A DNA stretch of 64,000 nucleotides from Paenibacillus aestuarii (GCF_027789125.1 NZ_JAQFVF010000020.1:1-64000); one strand, 5' to 3'. Shown: positions 34,759-44,640, counted from the stretch's first letter. The notes: generated by a model not told the origin, from the letters alone. Numbers and translations are program-made.

Positions 34759-36774
34759 ATGGGGAAAATTCAGCTCTTAAACGAGCATATTGCCAACCAA
34801 ATTGCGGCGGGAGAAGTGGTTGAACGCCCTTCTTCCGTTGTGAAAGAGCTTGTCGAGAACTCAGTTGACGCAGGCAGCACACGGATTGATGTCACGATTG
34901 AAGAAGGCGGCTTGCAGCTCATTCGGGTTGCCGATAACGGCTCCGGAATGGAAGCGGAAGATTGCGAGCTCGCATTTCAGCGGCATGCGACCAGTAAAAT
35001 CGCCACGAGCAAGGACCTATTCTCAATCCGGACGCTCGGCTTCCGAGGCGAGGCGTTGCCGAGTATCGCCTCCGTCTCCCGCCTGGATTGCGTGACCAGC
35101 TCTACGAACGATGGACTGGGGCGTAAGATCAGCATCGAAGGCGGCACGATCCGCACCTTCGAAGAAACAGCGGCTTCGCGCGGGACTGAAGTGACGGTGA
35201 AGGAACTCTTTTACAATACGCCAGCCCGTCTCAAATATATGAAAACGATACAAACCGAACTCGGTCATATTTCCGACTATATGTATCGCTTGGCTCTCGC
35301 CCATCCGGGCATTGCCTTTTCCTTAAAGCATAACGGCAATATGCTGCTGCAAACACTCGGCAACGGTGACCTGCTGCAGGTCATCGCCGGCATTTACGGC
35401 ACAGCCGTCGGCAAGCAAATGCTGCCAATCCAGGCGGAGAGCCTGGATTACGCGATATCGGGCTTCATGGCCAAGCCCGAAATGACCCGCGCGAATCGCG
35501 GCGGCATATCGACCATCGTCAATGGCCGGTATGTGCGCAATTTTGCGCTGAACCAAGCGCTGTTGCAGGGCTATCACACGCTGCTGCCGATCAACCGCTT
35601 CCCGGTCGCGGTGCTGCAAATTACGATGGACCCGTCGCTTGTTGATGTGAACGTACATCCGGCCAAGCTCGAGGTCCGCTTTAGCAAGGAAGCAGAGCTG
35701 ACCGCGCTGATTGAAGCGGAAGTGAAGCGGATCCTGGGCAAGCAGGTGCTGATCCCGTCAGGGCAGAAGCCGGCAGCTTCGAAGGGCGCGTATGTGCAGG
35801 AGCAGCTGGAGCTGACCCGTGCTGCGGAGCCTGCAGCCACGCTGCCGACGGCGCAAGCCGACGTGCTGACGGGAGCTGGCGCTCCACCTGTGCCGGCTGC
35901 TGATCCGCCGGCCTTCGCGCCTGCGCCCCGGCCTGCCAGCTTGCCCAACGATGCGCTGAGCGATTTCGGCACTGAGCGCTCTCCGAGGGGGCAAGTGAAG
36001 GAAGCGGCAGCGCCTTATCGTGTGGAGTCGCAGCCAGCTGCAGCTTCCCGGCCGCAATATGCTGCGACGCCGGGCGCTTATGCGGATCGGGGCCAGCGGC
36101 CAGCCTCCATGCAGCAGCAGCGCAAAGCCAATGAAGCTTTCTTGGACCTGCTGCCGATTGGCGAGGACCAGGATGTGCCGAAGCTCCCGACGTTCCCGAG
36201 GCTGGACCCGATCGGTCAAATGCATGGGACCTATCTGGTGGCCCAAAACGAATCCGGTCTTTATTTAATTGATCAACATGCCGCCCATGAGCGGATTAAC
36301 TATGAATATTATTATGAGCGATTTGGCAATCCTGCTGAGGCGAGCCAAGAATTGCTCGTTCCGATCACGCTCGAATTCACGCCTTCGGAAGCGGGGGTTA
36401 TCGCCGATAAGCTGATCTTGTTCGAGCAAGCGGGCGTTTATCTAGAAGCGTTCGGCGGCCATACGTTTATCGTTCGCGCCCACCCGCACTGGTTCCCCGC
36501 TGGTGAAGAGAAAGCGATTGTGGAAGAGATCTGCGAATGGGTGCTAAGCGAGAAGAAGGCGGTGGACATCGCCAAGCTGCGGGAGAAGGCGGCGATCATG
36601 TGCTCCTGCAAGGCGTCGATCAAGGCCAACCAAGGACTCAGCATGCTGGAGATGGAGACGCTGATCGACCGGTTGGCGAGCTGCCGCAACCCGTATACAT
36701 GTCCACATGGACGGCCGATCGTCGTCAGCTTTACGACGTACGAGCTGGAAAAAATGTTTAAGCGAGTGATGTAG
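34759..36774 (+). CDS. mutL: DNA mismatch repair protein MutL
   Basis: 671-aa protein. The N-terminal GHKL ATPase has ERPSSVVKELVENSVDAG, DNGSGM, ATSKI and FRGEALPSIASVS. A Pro/Ala-rich linker of about 120 residues (340-460) follows. The C-terminal endonuclease domain has DQHAAHERINYE and the zinc-associated MCSCKASIKANQ and CPHGRPI, so it is a nicking MutL as expected in bacteria without MutH. The start is four bases after the S41 protease stop. Confidence 0.97.
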   Translation: MGKIQLLNEHIANQIAAGEVVERPSSVVKELVENSVDAGSTRIDVTIEEGGLQLIRVADNGSGMEAEDCELAFQRHATSKIATSKDLFSIRTLGFRGEALPSIASVSRLDCVTSSTNDGLGRKISIEGGTIRTFEETAASRGTEVTVKELFYNTPARLKYMKTIQTELGHISDYMYRLALAHPGIAFSLKHNGNMLLQTLGNGDLLQVIAGIYGTAVGKQMLPIQAESLDYAISGFMAKPEMTRANRGGISTIVNGRYVRNFALNQALLQGYHTLLPINRFPVAVLQITMDPSLVDVNVHPAKLEVRFSKEAELTALIEAEVKRILGKQVLIPSGQKPAASKGAYVQEQLELTRAAEPAATLPTAQADVLTGAGAPPVPAADPPAFAPAPRPASLPNDALSDFGTERSPRGQVKEAAAPYRVESQPAAASRPQYAATPGAYADRGQRPASMQQQRKANEAFLDLLPIGEDQDVPKLPTFPRLDPIGQMHGTYLVAQNESGLYLIDQHAAHERINYEYYYERFGNPAEASQELLVPITLEFTPSEAGVIADKLILFEQAGVYLEAFGGHTFIVRAHPHWFPAGEEKAIVEEICEWVLSEKKAVDIAKLREKAAIMCSCKASIKANQGLSMLEMETLIDRLASCRNPYTCPHGRPIVVSFTTYELEKMFKRVM

Positions 36775-36778
36775 ACCC

Positions 36779-37555
36779 GTGTTAGTAACGACTTCATATA
36801 ACCCGTCTGCCGAAGTGCTGGCGCATGCACAGCGGCTTGCCGACACGTACGGCGGCCGTCTCGTGCCAAGACGACGGGATTCTTTACCACAAATCAAGAA
36901 GAAATTTACAGATCCTGCCGTGCTGCTTGTGACAAAGGAAGAGATCAGGTACTATGAAGGAGATGAGCCTGCGCACTTTTTTCATCCAAGCATGGCACTC
37001 GTACGCATCAAGCGCTTGCTGAGGGGCGAAGCCGATCTGATGCTGCAAGCATCGGGTGCCGCAGCGGGCGATGTTGTCGTCGATTGCACCGCAGGACTGG
37101 CGTCAGACGCCATTGTGTTCGCCTATGCCGTCGGCACGTTAGGCGGGGTGACGGCCTTAGAGAGCGAGCCTGTGCCGGCGATGCTGATTCAGGAAGGCCT
37201 TGCAGCTTACGAATCAGAGATCCCTGAGCTGAATAGCGCCATGAGGCGGATCGCTGTGAAGCAGATGCATCATCTGGATTATTTGCGGCAGCTGGCAGCG
37301 GATAGTGTGGATATTGTCTATTTCGATCCGATGTTCAGACAGCCGATTGAAGAATCCAGCGCGATATCGCCGCTTCGAACGCATGCCAATGCGGAGGCGG
37401 TGTCCATGGAAGCGATGGCGGAGGCGCGCCGCGTTGCGCGCAAATGTATCGTGCTCAAGGAGCACAGAGACAGCAAGGAATTCGCTAGGCTAGGCTTCGA
37501 GCAAGTGCTGCGCTCAACAACGAAAACAACCTATGGAGTGATTCGACTGTGTTAG
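36779..37555 (+). CDS. RsmJ-like class I SAM-dependent methyltransferase
   Basis: 258-aa cytoplasmic protein starting at GTG five bases after the mutL stop. The SAM-binding motif is VVVDCTAGLASDAIVFAYAVG (about residues 99-119), with ALESEP as the acidic end of strand 2 and VDIVYFDPMFR as the catalytic DPxF-type motif near 182. This is the layout of RsmJ (16S rRNA guanine-N2 methyltransferase, YhiQ) and its Firmicute YpiP-like relatives. RNA target not proven by sequence. It overlaps miaA by seven bases. Confidence 0.82.
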   Translation: MLVTTSYNPSAEVLAHAQRLADTYGGRLVPRRRDSLPQIKKKFTDPAVLLVTKEEIRYYEGDEPAHFFHPSMALVRIKRLLRGEADLMLQASGAAAGDVVVDCTAGLASDAIVFAYAVGTLGGVTALESEPVPAMLIQEGLAAYESEIPELNSAMRRIAVKQMHHLDYLRQLAADSVDIVYFDPMFRQPIEESSAISPLRTHANAEAVSMEAMAEARRVARKCIVLKEHRDSKEFARLGFEQVLRSTTKTTYGVIRLC

Positions 37556-38526
37556 AAGCTTCAACTAAGCCGAAATTACTCGTGCTTCTCGGTCCCACCG
37601 CTGTCGGCAAGACGAAGCTGAGTCTGGACCTTGCCCGGCAGTTTAATTGCGAAATTATTTCCGGCGATTCGATGCAGGTTTACCGCGGAATGGATATCGG
37701 CACAGCGAAAGCGAGCAAAGCGGAGCAGGAGCTCGTGCCGCATCATTTAATCGATATCCACGATCCGTCCTATCCATTCTCGGCTGCAGAATTTCAGGAA
37801 CGAGTACGAAACCTGATTACAGAGATTCATGGCCGCGGCAAGCTGCCGTTCATCGTCGGCGGGACCGGTCTTTACATTGAATCCGTTTGTTACAATTATC
37901 AATTTACCGACTTCGGCATGGATGAGGCGTTCCGCGCGGAGCAAGAGCAATATGCCGAAGCGCATGGGGAAGAAGCGCTGCACGCCAAGCTGCGCGCTGT
38001 TGATCCCGAGAGCGCGGAGCGGATTCATGCCAATGACCGTCGGCGCGTCATCCGGGCGCTGGAGGTGTACCATCTTTCCGGCCAAACCGCATCGGCCCAA
38101 TTAGCCGGCCAGAAAAAAGAGTCGCCTTACGAACTATGTATAATCGGGCTGACGATGGACCGGGGGCTGTTGTACCAGCGGATTGAAGAACGCATCGATG
38201 CCATGATGGAAGAAGGGTTGGTCGAAGAGGTCCGCTCGCTTCTGGATGCCGGTTGTCCGCGGCAGGCGATTTCGATGCAAGCTCTAGGCTATAAGGAAAT
38301 CGTCCAGTACTTGGACGGCAACCTTACCTTGGAGGCGGCCGTGACGCTCTTGAAGCGCGATACCCGCCGGTTCGCCAAGCGTCAGCTCTCCTGGTTCAGG
38401 CACATGAAAGACATTCATTGGATGGATGTGACGGAATCGGCAAATTTTTCTGCGCATTTCCAAATGATTAGTGCTATAATAGCAGGAAAGTTTGTACATA
38501 AAATTGAATATAATCAACAACAATGA
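37549..38526 (+). CDS. miaA: tRNA dimethylallyltransferase MiaA
   Basis: 325-aa enzyme adding the dimethylallyl group to A37 of tRNAs reading UNN codons. P-loop LLGPTAVGKTKLSLDLA at the start, SGDSMQVYRGMDIGTAK (DSMQVYR motif), PFIVGGTGLYIE, and C-terminal AISMQALGYKEI and RRFAKRQLSWFR. Start GTG overlaps the methyltransferase gene. hfq follows, as in Bacillus and many other bacteria. Confidence 0.97.
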   Translation: MLEASTKPKLLVLLGPTAVGKTKLSLDLARQFNCEIISGDSMQVYRGMDIGTAKASKAEQELVPHHLIDIHDPSYPFSAAEFQERVRNLITEIHGRGKLPFIVGGTGLYIESVCYNYQFTDFGMDEAFRAEQEQYAEAHGEEALHAKLRAVDPESAERIHANDRRRVIRALEVYHLSGQTASAQLAGQKKESPYELCIIGLTMDRGLLYQRIEERIDAMMEEGLVEEVRSLLDAGCPRQAISMQALGYKEIVQYLDGNLTLEAAVTLLKRDTRRFAKRQLSWFRHMKDIHWMDVTESANFSAHFQMISAIIAGKFVHKIEYNQQQ

Positions 38527-38597
38527 CCATTTTCTAATGACCATTACAAAAAGTGCCATCGAGGCGGACGTTTCATTCTATTAAGGGGGACCTACTG

Positions 38598-38837
38598 ATG
38601 AACAAATCCATTAATATCCAGGACAATTTTCTTAACCAACTTCGCAAAGAGAGCATTCCAGTTACCGTATATTTAACGAATGGGTTTCAAATCAGAGGAC
38701 TTATTCGCGCATTCGATAACTTCACTATCATTATTGATAGCGAAGGACGTCAGCAAATGGTCTACAAACATGCGATTTCCACGTTTACACCGCAACGCGC
38801 TGTATCCTTAATGGCAGCTTCCGAAGCTACCGAGTAG
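38598..38837 (+). CDS. hfq: RNA-binding protein Hfq
   Basis: 79-aa Sm-like hexameric RNA chaperone. Sm1 motif [19 protein letters not shown] and Sm2 YKHAIST are intact, and [10 protein letters not shown] gives the proximal-face Q. Ribosome site AAGGGGGA eight bases before ATG. Directly downstream of miaA. Confidence 0.97.
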   Translation: MNKSINIQDNFLNQLRKESIPVTVYLTNGFQIRGLIRAFDNFTIIIDSEGRQQMVYKHAISTFTPQRAVSLMAASEATE

Positions 38838-38903
38838 GCAGGCGATGGATGGTTTTGCAACTTTTTCATTTGTTAGACCGTCTAACCAAATAGAAACCTG
38901 TGG

Positions 38904-38935
38904 GAACAACCTTGTTACAAGGTTGTTCTTTTATT
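38904..38935 (+). terminator. Terminator after hfq
   Basis: GAACAACCTTG pairs with AAGGTTGTTC, followed by TTTTATT. Confidence 0.9.
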
Positions 38936-38981
38936 GGGAAGACGTAACAGGATTTGATTATTAGCAAGGGAGTCGGTGAAC

Positions 38982-41576
38982 TTGGCTAAACAGACGGCGA
39001 AGCCGCAAGGCAGCAACAAAAGTTCAAAGAAGAAACGATTCAGCGTTCGTAAGTTTTTATTCGGCACAGTCATTGCTGCAATCTTGGCAGTTATTTGCGC
39101 GATGGGTGTCTATCTTGTCATCATTATGAGCGGATATCGCATTTTGGAGCAAAATATCGATAAAATTAATACGACAGCTGAGTCAACACTCATTTATGCC
39201 CAGGAAAATGGCAAAGATGTGGAGATATCCAAAATTTACAAAAGCGGCCAAAACCGCGAAAGCGTGAGCATCAAAGACGTGCCTGAGCGTCTGCAGCAAG
39301 CGTTCATCGCGACTGAGGACCGCAGGTTTGAGCAGCATGCCGGCGTTGATTTTTGGGCTATCGGCCGTGCGCTTGTGACGGACGTCATGCATATGAGTGC
39401 TGTCGAGGGCGGCAGTACGATTACGCAGCAGCTCGCGAAGAACGTTTTTCTGAGCTCGGAGAAGACAGCCTTCCGTAAAGGTACGGAGATGGCGATCGCG
39501 TTTGCATTGGATGAGAAGTATACCAAAGACGAAATTATGGAAAAATATTTAAATCGCATTTTTTTCGGCAGTAATGCGGATGGCATTAAAGCTGCTGCCA
39601 AAGTGTATTTCGGCAAATCGAATTTGAATGATCTCAAGCTGTGGGAGATGGCCACGCTGGCCGCGTTGCCGAAGGCGCCTTCCCGCTATTCGCCGTTGGC
39701 GAATCCAGATTTGTCCAAAGAACGCCGCGGGGTCGTCTTGAAGCTGATGGCGGACCAGGGCTACATTACGGAAGCGGAGCGTGCGGAAGCGGCTGCTGTG
39801 GACTACGTGCCGCCGGCTTCGGCGCAGAACACGAAAGATTATGCGACATTCGTCGATTATGTGGTGAATGAAGCGGAAGACATGTACGGCATCAACGAAG
39901 ATGAGCTGATGACCAAAGGCTACCGCATTTACACGACAATGAATCCGAAAGCGCAGAAGACGCTCGAGCAAACGTATACCAATGCCAGTTTGTTCCAGAA
40001 AGATGCAGCCGACGGTCAAAAGATCCAGAGTTCGATGGTCATCATCGATAATAAGACCGGCGGTCTGGTCGCCATGATTGGCGGGCGGGATTATCAAGCG
40101 AGAGGCTTTAGCCGCGTGTATTCGAAGCGCCAGCCAGGCTCTTCGTTCAAGCCGATTGCCGTCTACGGTCCCGCGCTGGAAAGCGGCAACTATACGCCGT
40201 ACTCGTTGCTGGACGACACGCAGACTTCGTTTGCCAACGGCACGTACTCACCTCGCAACTTTGACCGTACGACCCATGGTCAAGTGACGATGTTTGAAGC
40301 CGTGAAGAAGTCTTACAACCTGGCGCCGGTATGGCTGCTGGATCAAATGGGGCCGAAGGCGGGCATCGATTTTGCTGCGAAGCTCGGGATTAAGCTGAAC
40401 GCACAGAAGGACCGCAACCTGGCGATTGCGTTAGGGGGACTTACCGATGGCGTGTCGCCGCTTGATATGGCTACGGCTTACACGGCTTTTGCCAATCAAG
40501 GGGTGCAAAATAAAACGCATGCGATCTTGAAAATCACCGATACGCAAGGGAAAGAAATCGAGTCTTATAAGCCGGAGAAGAAGCAAGTGATCAGCCCGAA
40601 AACGGCTTATTACATGACCCTTCTGCTGCAAGGTGTTACAGACACCGGCGGTACAGGAACGAAAGCGAAGTTCAACCGTCCGGTAGCCGGCAAAACGGGA
40701 ACAACAGGTTTGGATATCAAAGGAATCGAGAAGTATGATCGCGACGTATGGTTTGTCGGCTATACACCGGAATGGACAGCTGCCGTTTGGGAAGGCTTTG
40801 ATAAAGTCGATGCCAAGCATTATGTCACTATTGGTAGTGGAAGCCCGTCGGCGATATTCAAAGAAGTGATGTCGAAATCGTTGGAAGGCGTGCCGGTCAC
40901 CAACTTTGCAAAACCTGACAGTGTGCCTGAACCAACGCAACCGCCAAGCGGTATTTCCGATTTGGCAGCGGTGTATGTACCGGAAACAAAGTCAGTCAAA
41001 TTGAACTGGTCGAGCCAAGGCGATAAAGTTGCGTATAAGTTGTATCGCAAAGGTGCTAAGGAAACCGAAGCGAAATTGCTCATTCAAGCGCAAAATACGG
41101 AAGTTAATGATACGACGGTGAACAGTGGCGAGACGTATCAATATTATGTCGTTCCGGTCAATTTGGATTCAAACCAGGACGGCGCCCAATCCAATGTCGT
41201 TAATGTTGACATTCCGAAGGACGATGCACTGGCATCACCAACACCGTCAGGTTCGCCGTCTCCGTCGCCAGGGGTGCCGGGCAAAGATTCGATGTCCCCG
41301 TCGCCGTCACCAGGCACGAAGCCAACGCCAGGCAATACGGGTAAACCGGGGGATGGGAAAGGTTCGCAGACTCCTGGCGGAACGGGAGGCAGCCCAAGTC
41401 CAGGCCAGAACCCGGGGCAAAGCCCGAGTCCGGGTACACCCCCGGACAATAAACCTGCACAGGGCAATCCGGGCCAGACGACAGGTGGCAAGGACGCTGG
41501 TGCAGGGGCTACGCAGGGCGCTCTAAGTCCAACAGACGCACTAAGCAATCTGCAGCCGATAACGAATACGCAGTAA
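38982..41576 (+). CDS. Class A penicillin-binding protein (PBP1A-like)
   Basis: About 864-aa bifunctional peptidoglycan synthase: basic cytoplasmic tail, one membrane helix (about 24-48), GT51 transglycosylase (EDRRFEQHAGVDFWA, GGSTITQQLAKN) and transpeptidase with SxxK motif GSSFKP (about residue 390), SYN and KTGTTG. A fibronectin-III-like domain follows (about 650-735), then a tail of about 110 residues rich in Pro, Gly and Ser. Start chosen as TTG at 38982 because AAGGGAG is nine bases upstream; a GTG at 38976 is only three bases from it. Confidence 0.93.
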   Translation: MAKQTAKPQGSNKSSKKKRFSVRKFLFGTVIAAILAVICAMGVYLVIIMSGYRILEQNIDKINTTAESTLIYAQENGKDVEISKIYKSGQNRESVSIKDVPERLQQAFIATEDRRFEQHAGVDFWAIGRALVTDVMHMSAVEGGSTITQQLAKNVFLSSEKTAFRKGTEMAIAFALDEKYTKDEIMEKYLNRIFFGSNADGIKAAAKVYFGKSNLNDLKLWEMATLAALPKAPSRYSPLANPDLSKERRGVVLKLMADQGYITEAERAEAAAVDYVPPASAQNTKDYATFVDYVVNEAEDMYGINEDELMTKGYRIYTTMNPKAQKTLEQTYTNASLFQKDAADGQKIQSSMVIIDNKTGGLVAMIGGRDYQARGFSRVYSKRQPGSSFKPIAVYGPALESGNYTPYSLLDDTQTSFANGTYSPRNFDRTTHGQVTMFEAVKKSYNLAPVWLLDQMGPKAGIDFAAKLGIKLNAQKDRNLAIALGGLTDGVSPLDMATAYTAFANQGVQNKTHAILKITDTQGKEIESYKPEKKQVISPKTAYYMTLLLQGVTDTGGTGTKAKFNRPVAGKTGTTGLDIKGIEKYDRDVWFVGYTPEWTAAVWEGFDKVDAKHYVTIGSGSPSAIFKEVMSKSLEGVPVTNFAKPDSVPEPTQPPSGISDLAAVYVPETKSVKLNWSSQGDKVAYKLYRKGAKETEAKLLIQAQNTEVNDTTVNSGETYQYYVVPVNLDSNQDGAQSNVVNVDIPKDDALASPTPSGSPSPSPGVPGKDSMSPSPSPGTKPTPGNTGKPGDGKGSQTPGGTGGSPSPGQNPGQSPSPGTPPDNKPAQGNPGQTTGGKDAGAGATQGALSPTDALSNLQPITNTQ

Positions 41577-41603
41577 ATGCAAACATAGCCATGGAGGATG
41601 ATT

Positions 41604-42332
41604 TTGACAATGAACTGGAAACGTACGAAGTTCTTACCTTTAACCTTGATCGCACTAACAGTACTCGTATCCGCATGTGGCAATAAACCGTCGCAAAACG
41701 CCGGCGGAACAGCGACACCGTCAGCTGCAGCATCGACTGCACCAACATCGACAGCAGCAGCTTCACCAGCGGCTTCGGCGAATGCGCCAAAGCAGTGGAG
41801 CAAAGCGCCGGATATGACGATTGATTCGAACAAAACGTATCAGGCGGAAGTGACAACGTCCAAGGGATCGTTCACGATCGATCTTTTTGCCAAAGATGCA
41901 CCGAAGACGGTGAACAACTTTGTGTTTTTGTCCAAAGAGGGCTTCTACAACAACATCACGTTCCATCGAATTATCAAAACATTCATGATTCAAACCGGCG
42001 ACCCGCTCGGAACGGGCATGGGGGGACCGGGCTACAAATTTGCCGATGAGCTTTCTTCCGTTCATAAATATGAGCCGGGCATCGTCGCCATGGCGAATGC
42101 GGGTCCGAATACGAACGGCAGCCAATTTTTCATTTGTTCAGGGGCTGATTGTGCGTCTTTGAACAAAATACCTAATTATACCATTTTCGGAAAAGTAGAA
42201 GATGCAGGCATGGAGACGATTTCGAAAATCGCCGATACGCCGGTCCAAATGAATCCGAATGGCGGCGACTCTTCACCGAGTATGCCAAAAGAAAAAGTGA
42301 CGATCACCTCCATCACGATTAAAGAAAAATGA
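41604..42332 (+). CDS. Cyclophilin-type peptidyl-prolyl isomerase lipoprotein
   Basis: About 242-aa lipoprotein (lipobox VSAC, Cys near residue 25), followed by an Ala/Ser/Thr/Pro-rich linker and a cyclophilin domain: NNITFHRIIKTFMIQTGDP (catalytic Arg) and NTNGSQFFIC. It would assist folding of exported proteins. Start ambiguous: GGAGG ends at 41597, immediately before ATG 41598. TTG at 41604 has ideal spacing; ATG 41610 is also possible. Its stop overlaps the next gene (ATGA). Confidence 0.9.
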   Translation: MTMNWKRTKFLPLTLIALTVLVSACGNKPSQNAGGTATPSAAASTAPTSTAAASPAASANAPKQWSKAPDMTIDSNKTYQAEVTTSKGSFTIDLFAKDAPKTVNNFVFLSKEGFYNNITFHRIIKTFMIQTGDPLGTGMGGPGYKFADELSSVHKYEPGIVAMANAGPNTNGSQFFICSGADCASLNKIPNYTIFGKVEDAGMETISKIADTPVQMNPNGGDSSPSMPKEKVTITSITIKEK

Positions 42333-42988
42333 AACAGCCATGTCTGATGTTCCACGGCTTCACCGGCGGGCCCTTCGAGGTCGAGCCGCTGGCCAGCTAT
42401 TTGCTGGAGCGCGGGCATGCCTCTGACGTGCCGCAGCTGCCGTGGCATGGCGAAGATGCGCATGAGCTGCGCGCCGCCCGCTGGCAAGATTGGGTGCAGA
42501 CAGCTGAGCAGCATGCAGACCGGATGGCCCGGCAGTACGGTTCGTTCGACCTCGTCGGCTTCTCGATGGGCGGCCTCTTAGCCGCCTATTTGGCCGTCCG
42601 CTATCCGGTACGCCGGCTCGTCCTGCTGAACACGGCTGTCATCTATGTCAGTCCAGCCCGTTTTGTGCAAGTCGTCCGCGAGGGTTGGCGTAACCAGGAT
42701 CAAGACTATTTGCATAAGGCGCGGAATACGCCGTTGAGCGCAACTTGGCAGTTTACGCGGCTGGTGCGGCATTTGAAGCCGGAAATCAGCAAAGTGACCA
42801 TCCCGACGTTCGTTGCTCAAGCGGAGCGGGATCATGTTATTCACCCGCAAAGCGCGCGTTATATCTACAGCAAGCTTGGTGGTCCGCGCGAGCTGCATTG
42901 GTACTCGAAGTCCAAGCATTTGATTTGTCATAGCGAAGACGCGGCATCTTTATTCGAACAGGTCGGCCGCTTCCTGGAGGAGGAATAG
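42329..42988 (+). CDS. Alpha/beta hydrolase (Est30-like carboxylesterase)
   Basis: 219-aa cytoplasmic hydrolase. MFHGFTGGPFE forms the oxyanion-hole region near the start, nucleophile Ser lies in GFSMGG (about residue 78), Asp in AERDHVI and His in SKHLICH near the C-terminus. This matches small monoglyceride lipase/carboxylesterases such as Geobacillus Est30. Translationally coupled to the cyclophilin gene. Confidence 0.85.
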   Translation: MKQPCLMFHGFTGGPFEVEPLASYLLERGHASDVPQLPWHGEDAHELRAARWQDWVQTAEQHADRMARQYGSFDLVGFSMGGLLAAYLAVRYPVRRLVLLNTAVIYVSPARFVQVVREGWRNQDQDYLHKARNTPLSATWQFTRLVRHLKPEISKVTIPTFVAQAERDHVIHPQSARYIYSKLGGPRELHWYSKSKHLICHSEDAASLFEQVGRFLEEE

Positions 42989-43000
42989 GAGGGGATGAAG

Positions 43001-43699
43001 ATGAAGCTTCAATCGACAGTGAACCGGAATCAGCGTCCGGCCTCTCGTAAACCGAAGTCGAAGGACTCGGCTTTAAGCAGGAGCGGGCGATGGATTGCGG
43101 CATGGAGACGGGTTCTCAACCTACTGTTGATCATGCTTTTGCTCGTATTGGGCTGGGTCATCTATATCCAGTGGAAAGTGCAGAGCCCGCCGAAGATGGC
43201 ATTGCCCGACCATGCGGACGTCGGCATCGTGCTTGGCGCTTCGCTGCGCAACGATATTCCGAGCCCAGGGCTTCAGGAACGGTTGGATTTGGCACTGCAG
43301 TTATATAAACAGGGTAAATTCAAAACCTTGATTGTTTCCGGCGGACTCGACCATAACGGATCGAAGCTAACGGAAGCGGAAGGCATGCGCAATTATTTGA
43401 TGCAAAATGGGGTCCCGCAGCAGCAGATCCTATTGGAACCGCGGGCCACTAGCACGTATGAGAATTTGCTGTTCAGCAAGCAAATTATGGACAAACGCGG
43501 GCTTGTCAGCTCGATTATCGTGACGCACCAATTCCACAGCTCCCGCTCGCTGGATATCGCGAAGACGGTTGGTTTGCAGGCGCCGCTCGTCTCCTCCACG
43601 GCCTCTGAAGTGCTGTTCATGCCTTATCACGAAGCGCGTGAAACTCTTGCCTATATGAAGTGGGAATGGACGAAGCTGCTGTTAAAGGCTGGTGTATAA
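43001..43699 (+). CDS. YdcF/ElyC-family (DUF218) membrane protein
   Basis: 232-aa protein with a basic cytoplasmic start, one membrane helix (about 30-52) and an extracytoplasmic DUF218 domain: ADVGIVLGASLRNDIPSPGLQERLDLAL, LIVSGG, EAEGMRNYLMQNGVP, EPRATSTYENLLFS and VTHQFHS. ElyC/SanA relatives act in envelope-carbon or vancomycin-related functions; the exact role here is unknown. AGGAGGGG is six bases before this ATG; an ATG two codons earlier is too close. Confidence 0.87.
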   Translation: MKLQSTVNRNQRPASRKPKSKDSALSRSGRWIAAWRRVLNLLLIMLLLVLGWVIYIQWKVQSPPKMALPDHADVGIVLGASLRNDIPSPGLQERLDLALQLYKQGKFKTLIVSGGLDHNGSKLTEAEGMRNYLMQNGVPQQQILLEPRATSTYENLLFSKQIMDKRGLVSSIIVTHQFHSSRSLDIAKTVGLQAPLVSSTASEVLFMPYHEARETLAYMKWEWTKLLLKAGV

Positions 43700-43700
43700 C

Positions 43701-43760
43701 AAAAGAGCTGTACTCTTGTTTGAATCCGTATCGGATTCAACAGGGTACAGCTCTTCTTTG
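43701..43760. terminator. Bidirectional terminator
   Basis: AAGAGCTGTAC...TTTGAATCCG pairs with CGGATTCAA...GTACAGCTCTT. It lies between the convergent YdcF-like and SDR genes, with T runs outside the stem in both directions. Confidence 0.88.
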
Positions 43761-43770
43761 CTAGTAGCAC

Positions 43771-44640
43771 CTAGCCGTTCACAATCGTCCCGCCGTTCAC
43801 ATGCAGGATCTGACCTGCCATGTACGACGAGTCCTCGCTAGCGAGAAAGACGTAGCTGGGGGCGAGCTCCTTGGGCTGGCCGGCACGCTTCATCGGCGTA
43901 TCCGAGCCGAAAACCGCCACTTCCTGTTCGGTAAAAGTGGAAGGGATGAGCGGCGTCCAGATCGGCCCCGGTGCGACGCCGTTGACGCGGATGCCGCGCG
44001 GATTGAGCTGCAGCGAGAGCGAGCGCGTGAAGGCGACGATGGCGCCTTTGGTTGCTGAATAATCAATCAGCTGTTCATGGCCGTGATAAGCGGTGATCGA
44101 AGCCGTATTGATGATCGCGCTGCCTTGTTTGAGATGCGGAAGCGCGGCTTGCGTCAAATAAAATAGCGAGAATAAATTTGTCTTGAAGGTCCGCTCCAGC
44201 TGCTGCTGCGTAATTTTCTCAATGCTGGCCTGCGGATGCTGCTCGGCCGCGTTGTTGACAAGAATATCCAGCTTGCCGAATTGCTGGACGGTTTGCTCGA
44301 TCACCTGCTTGCAGAAGTTGGCATCGCCGATGTCGCCGGCGACATGCAGACACTTGCGCCCTTCCGCTTCAACGAGCTTGTGCGTCTCCTCAGCGTCGCT
44401 ATGCTCATTCAAATAGACGATTGCCACGTCCGCGCCTTCCTTCGCATAAGCGATGGCTACCGCCCGGCCGATGCCGCTGTCGCCACCGGTAATGAGCGCG
44501 ACTTTGTCCTTCAGCTTGCCGGCCGGCTTATACTTCTCGTCTGCGAAGACAGGACGAGGGTTCATCTGCGATTCAATGCCTGGCTGTTGATTCTGGTGCT
44601 GGGCGGGAAACACCGGTTTTTGCTGGGTAGCTGTTGCCAT
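43771..44640 (-). CDS. Short-chain dehydrogenase (YdaD/YghA-like)
   Basis: 289-aa NAD(P)-dependent oxidoreductase. A 40-residue N-terminal extension rich in Gln and Pro (PVFPAQHQNQQPGIES) is typical of the general-stress SDR group. Then TGGDSGIGRAVA (cofactor), NNAAEQ, catalytic Ser in NTASIT and YSATKGA (Tyr, Lys). Substrate unknown. Ribosome site AAAGGAGC. Single gene. Confidence 0.92.
   Translation of the reverse strand: MATATQQKPVFPAQHQNQQPGIESQMNPRPVFADEKYKPAGKLKDKVALITGGDSGIGRAVAIAYAKEGADVAIVYLNEHSDAEETHKLVEAEGRKCLHVAGDIGDANFCKQVIEQTVQQFGKLDILVNNAAEQHPQASIEKITQQQLERTFKTNLFSLFYLTQAALPHLKQGSAIINTASITAYHGHEQLIDYSATKGAIVAFTRSLSLQLNPRGIRVNGVAPGPIWTPLIPSTFTEQEVAVFGSDTPMKRAGQPKELAPSYVFLASEDSSYMAGQILHVNGGTIVNG

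Noticed and set aside
41144-41833. 229-aa - strand open frame across the PBP end
   Set aside because: It is a reverse shadow of the Pro/Gly/Ser-rich tail and the cyclophilin lipoprotein; its GC-rich bias explains the missing stops.
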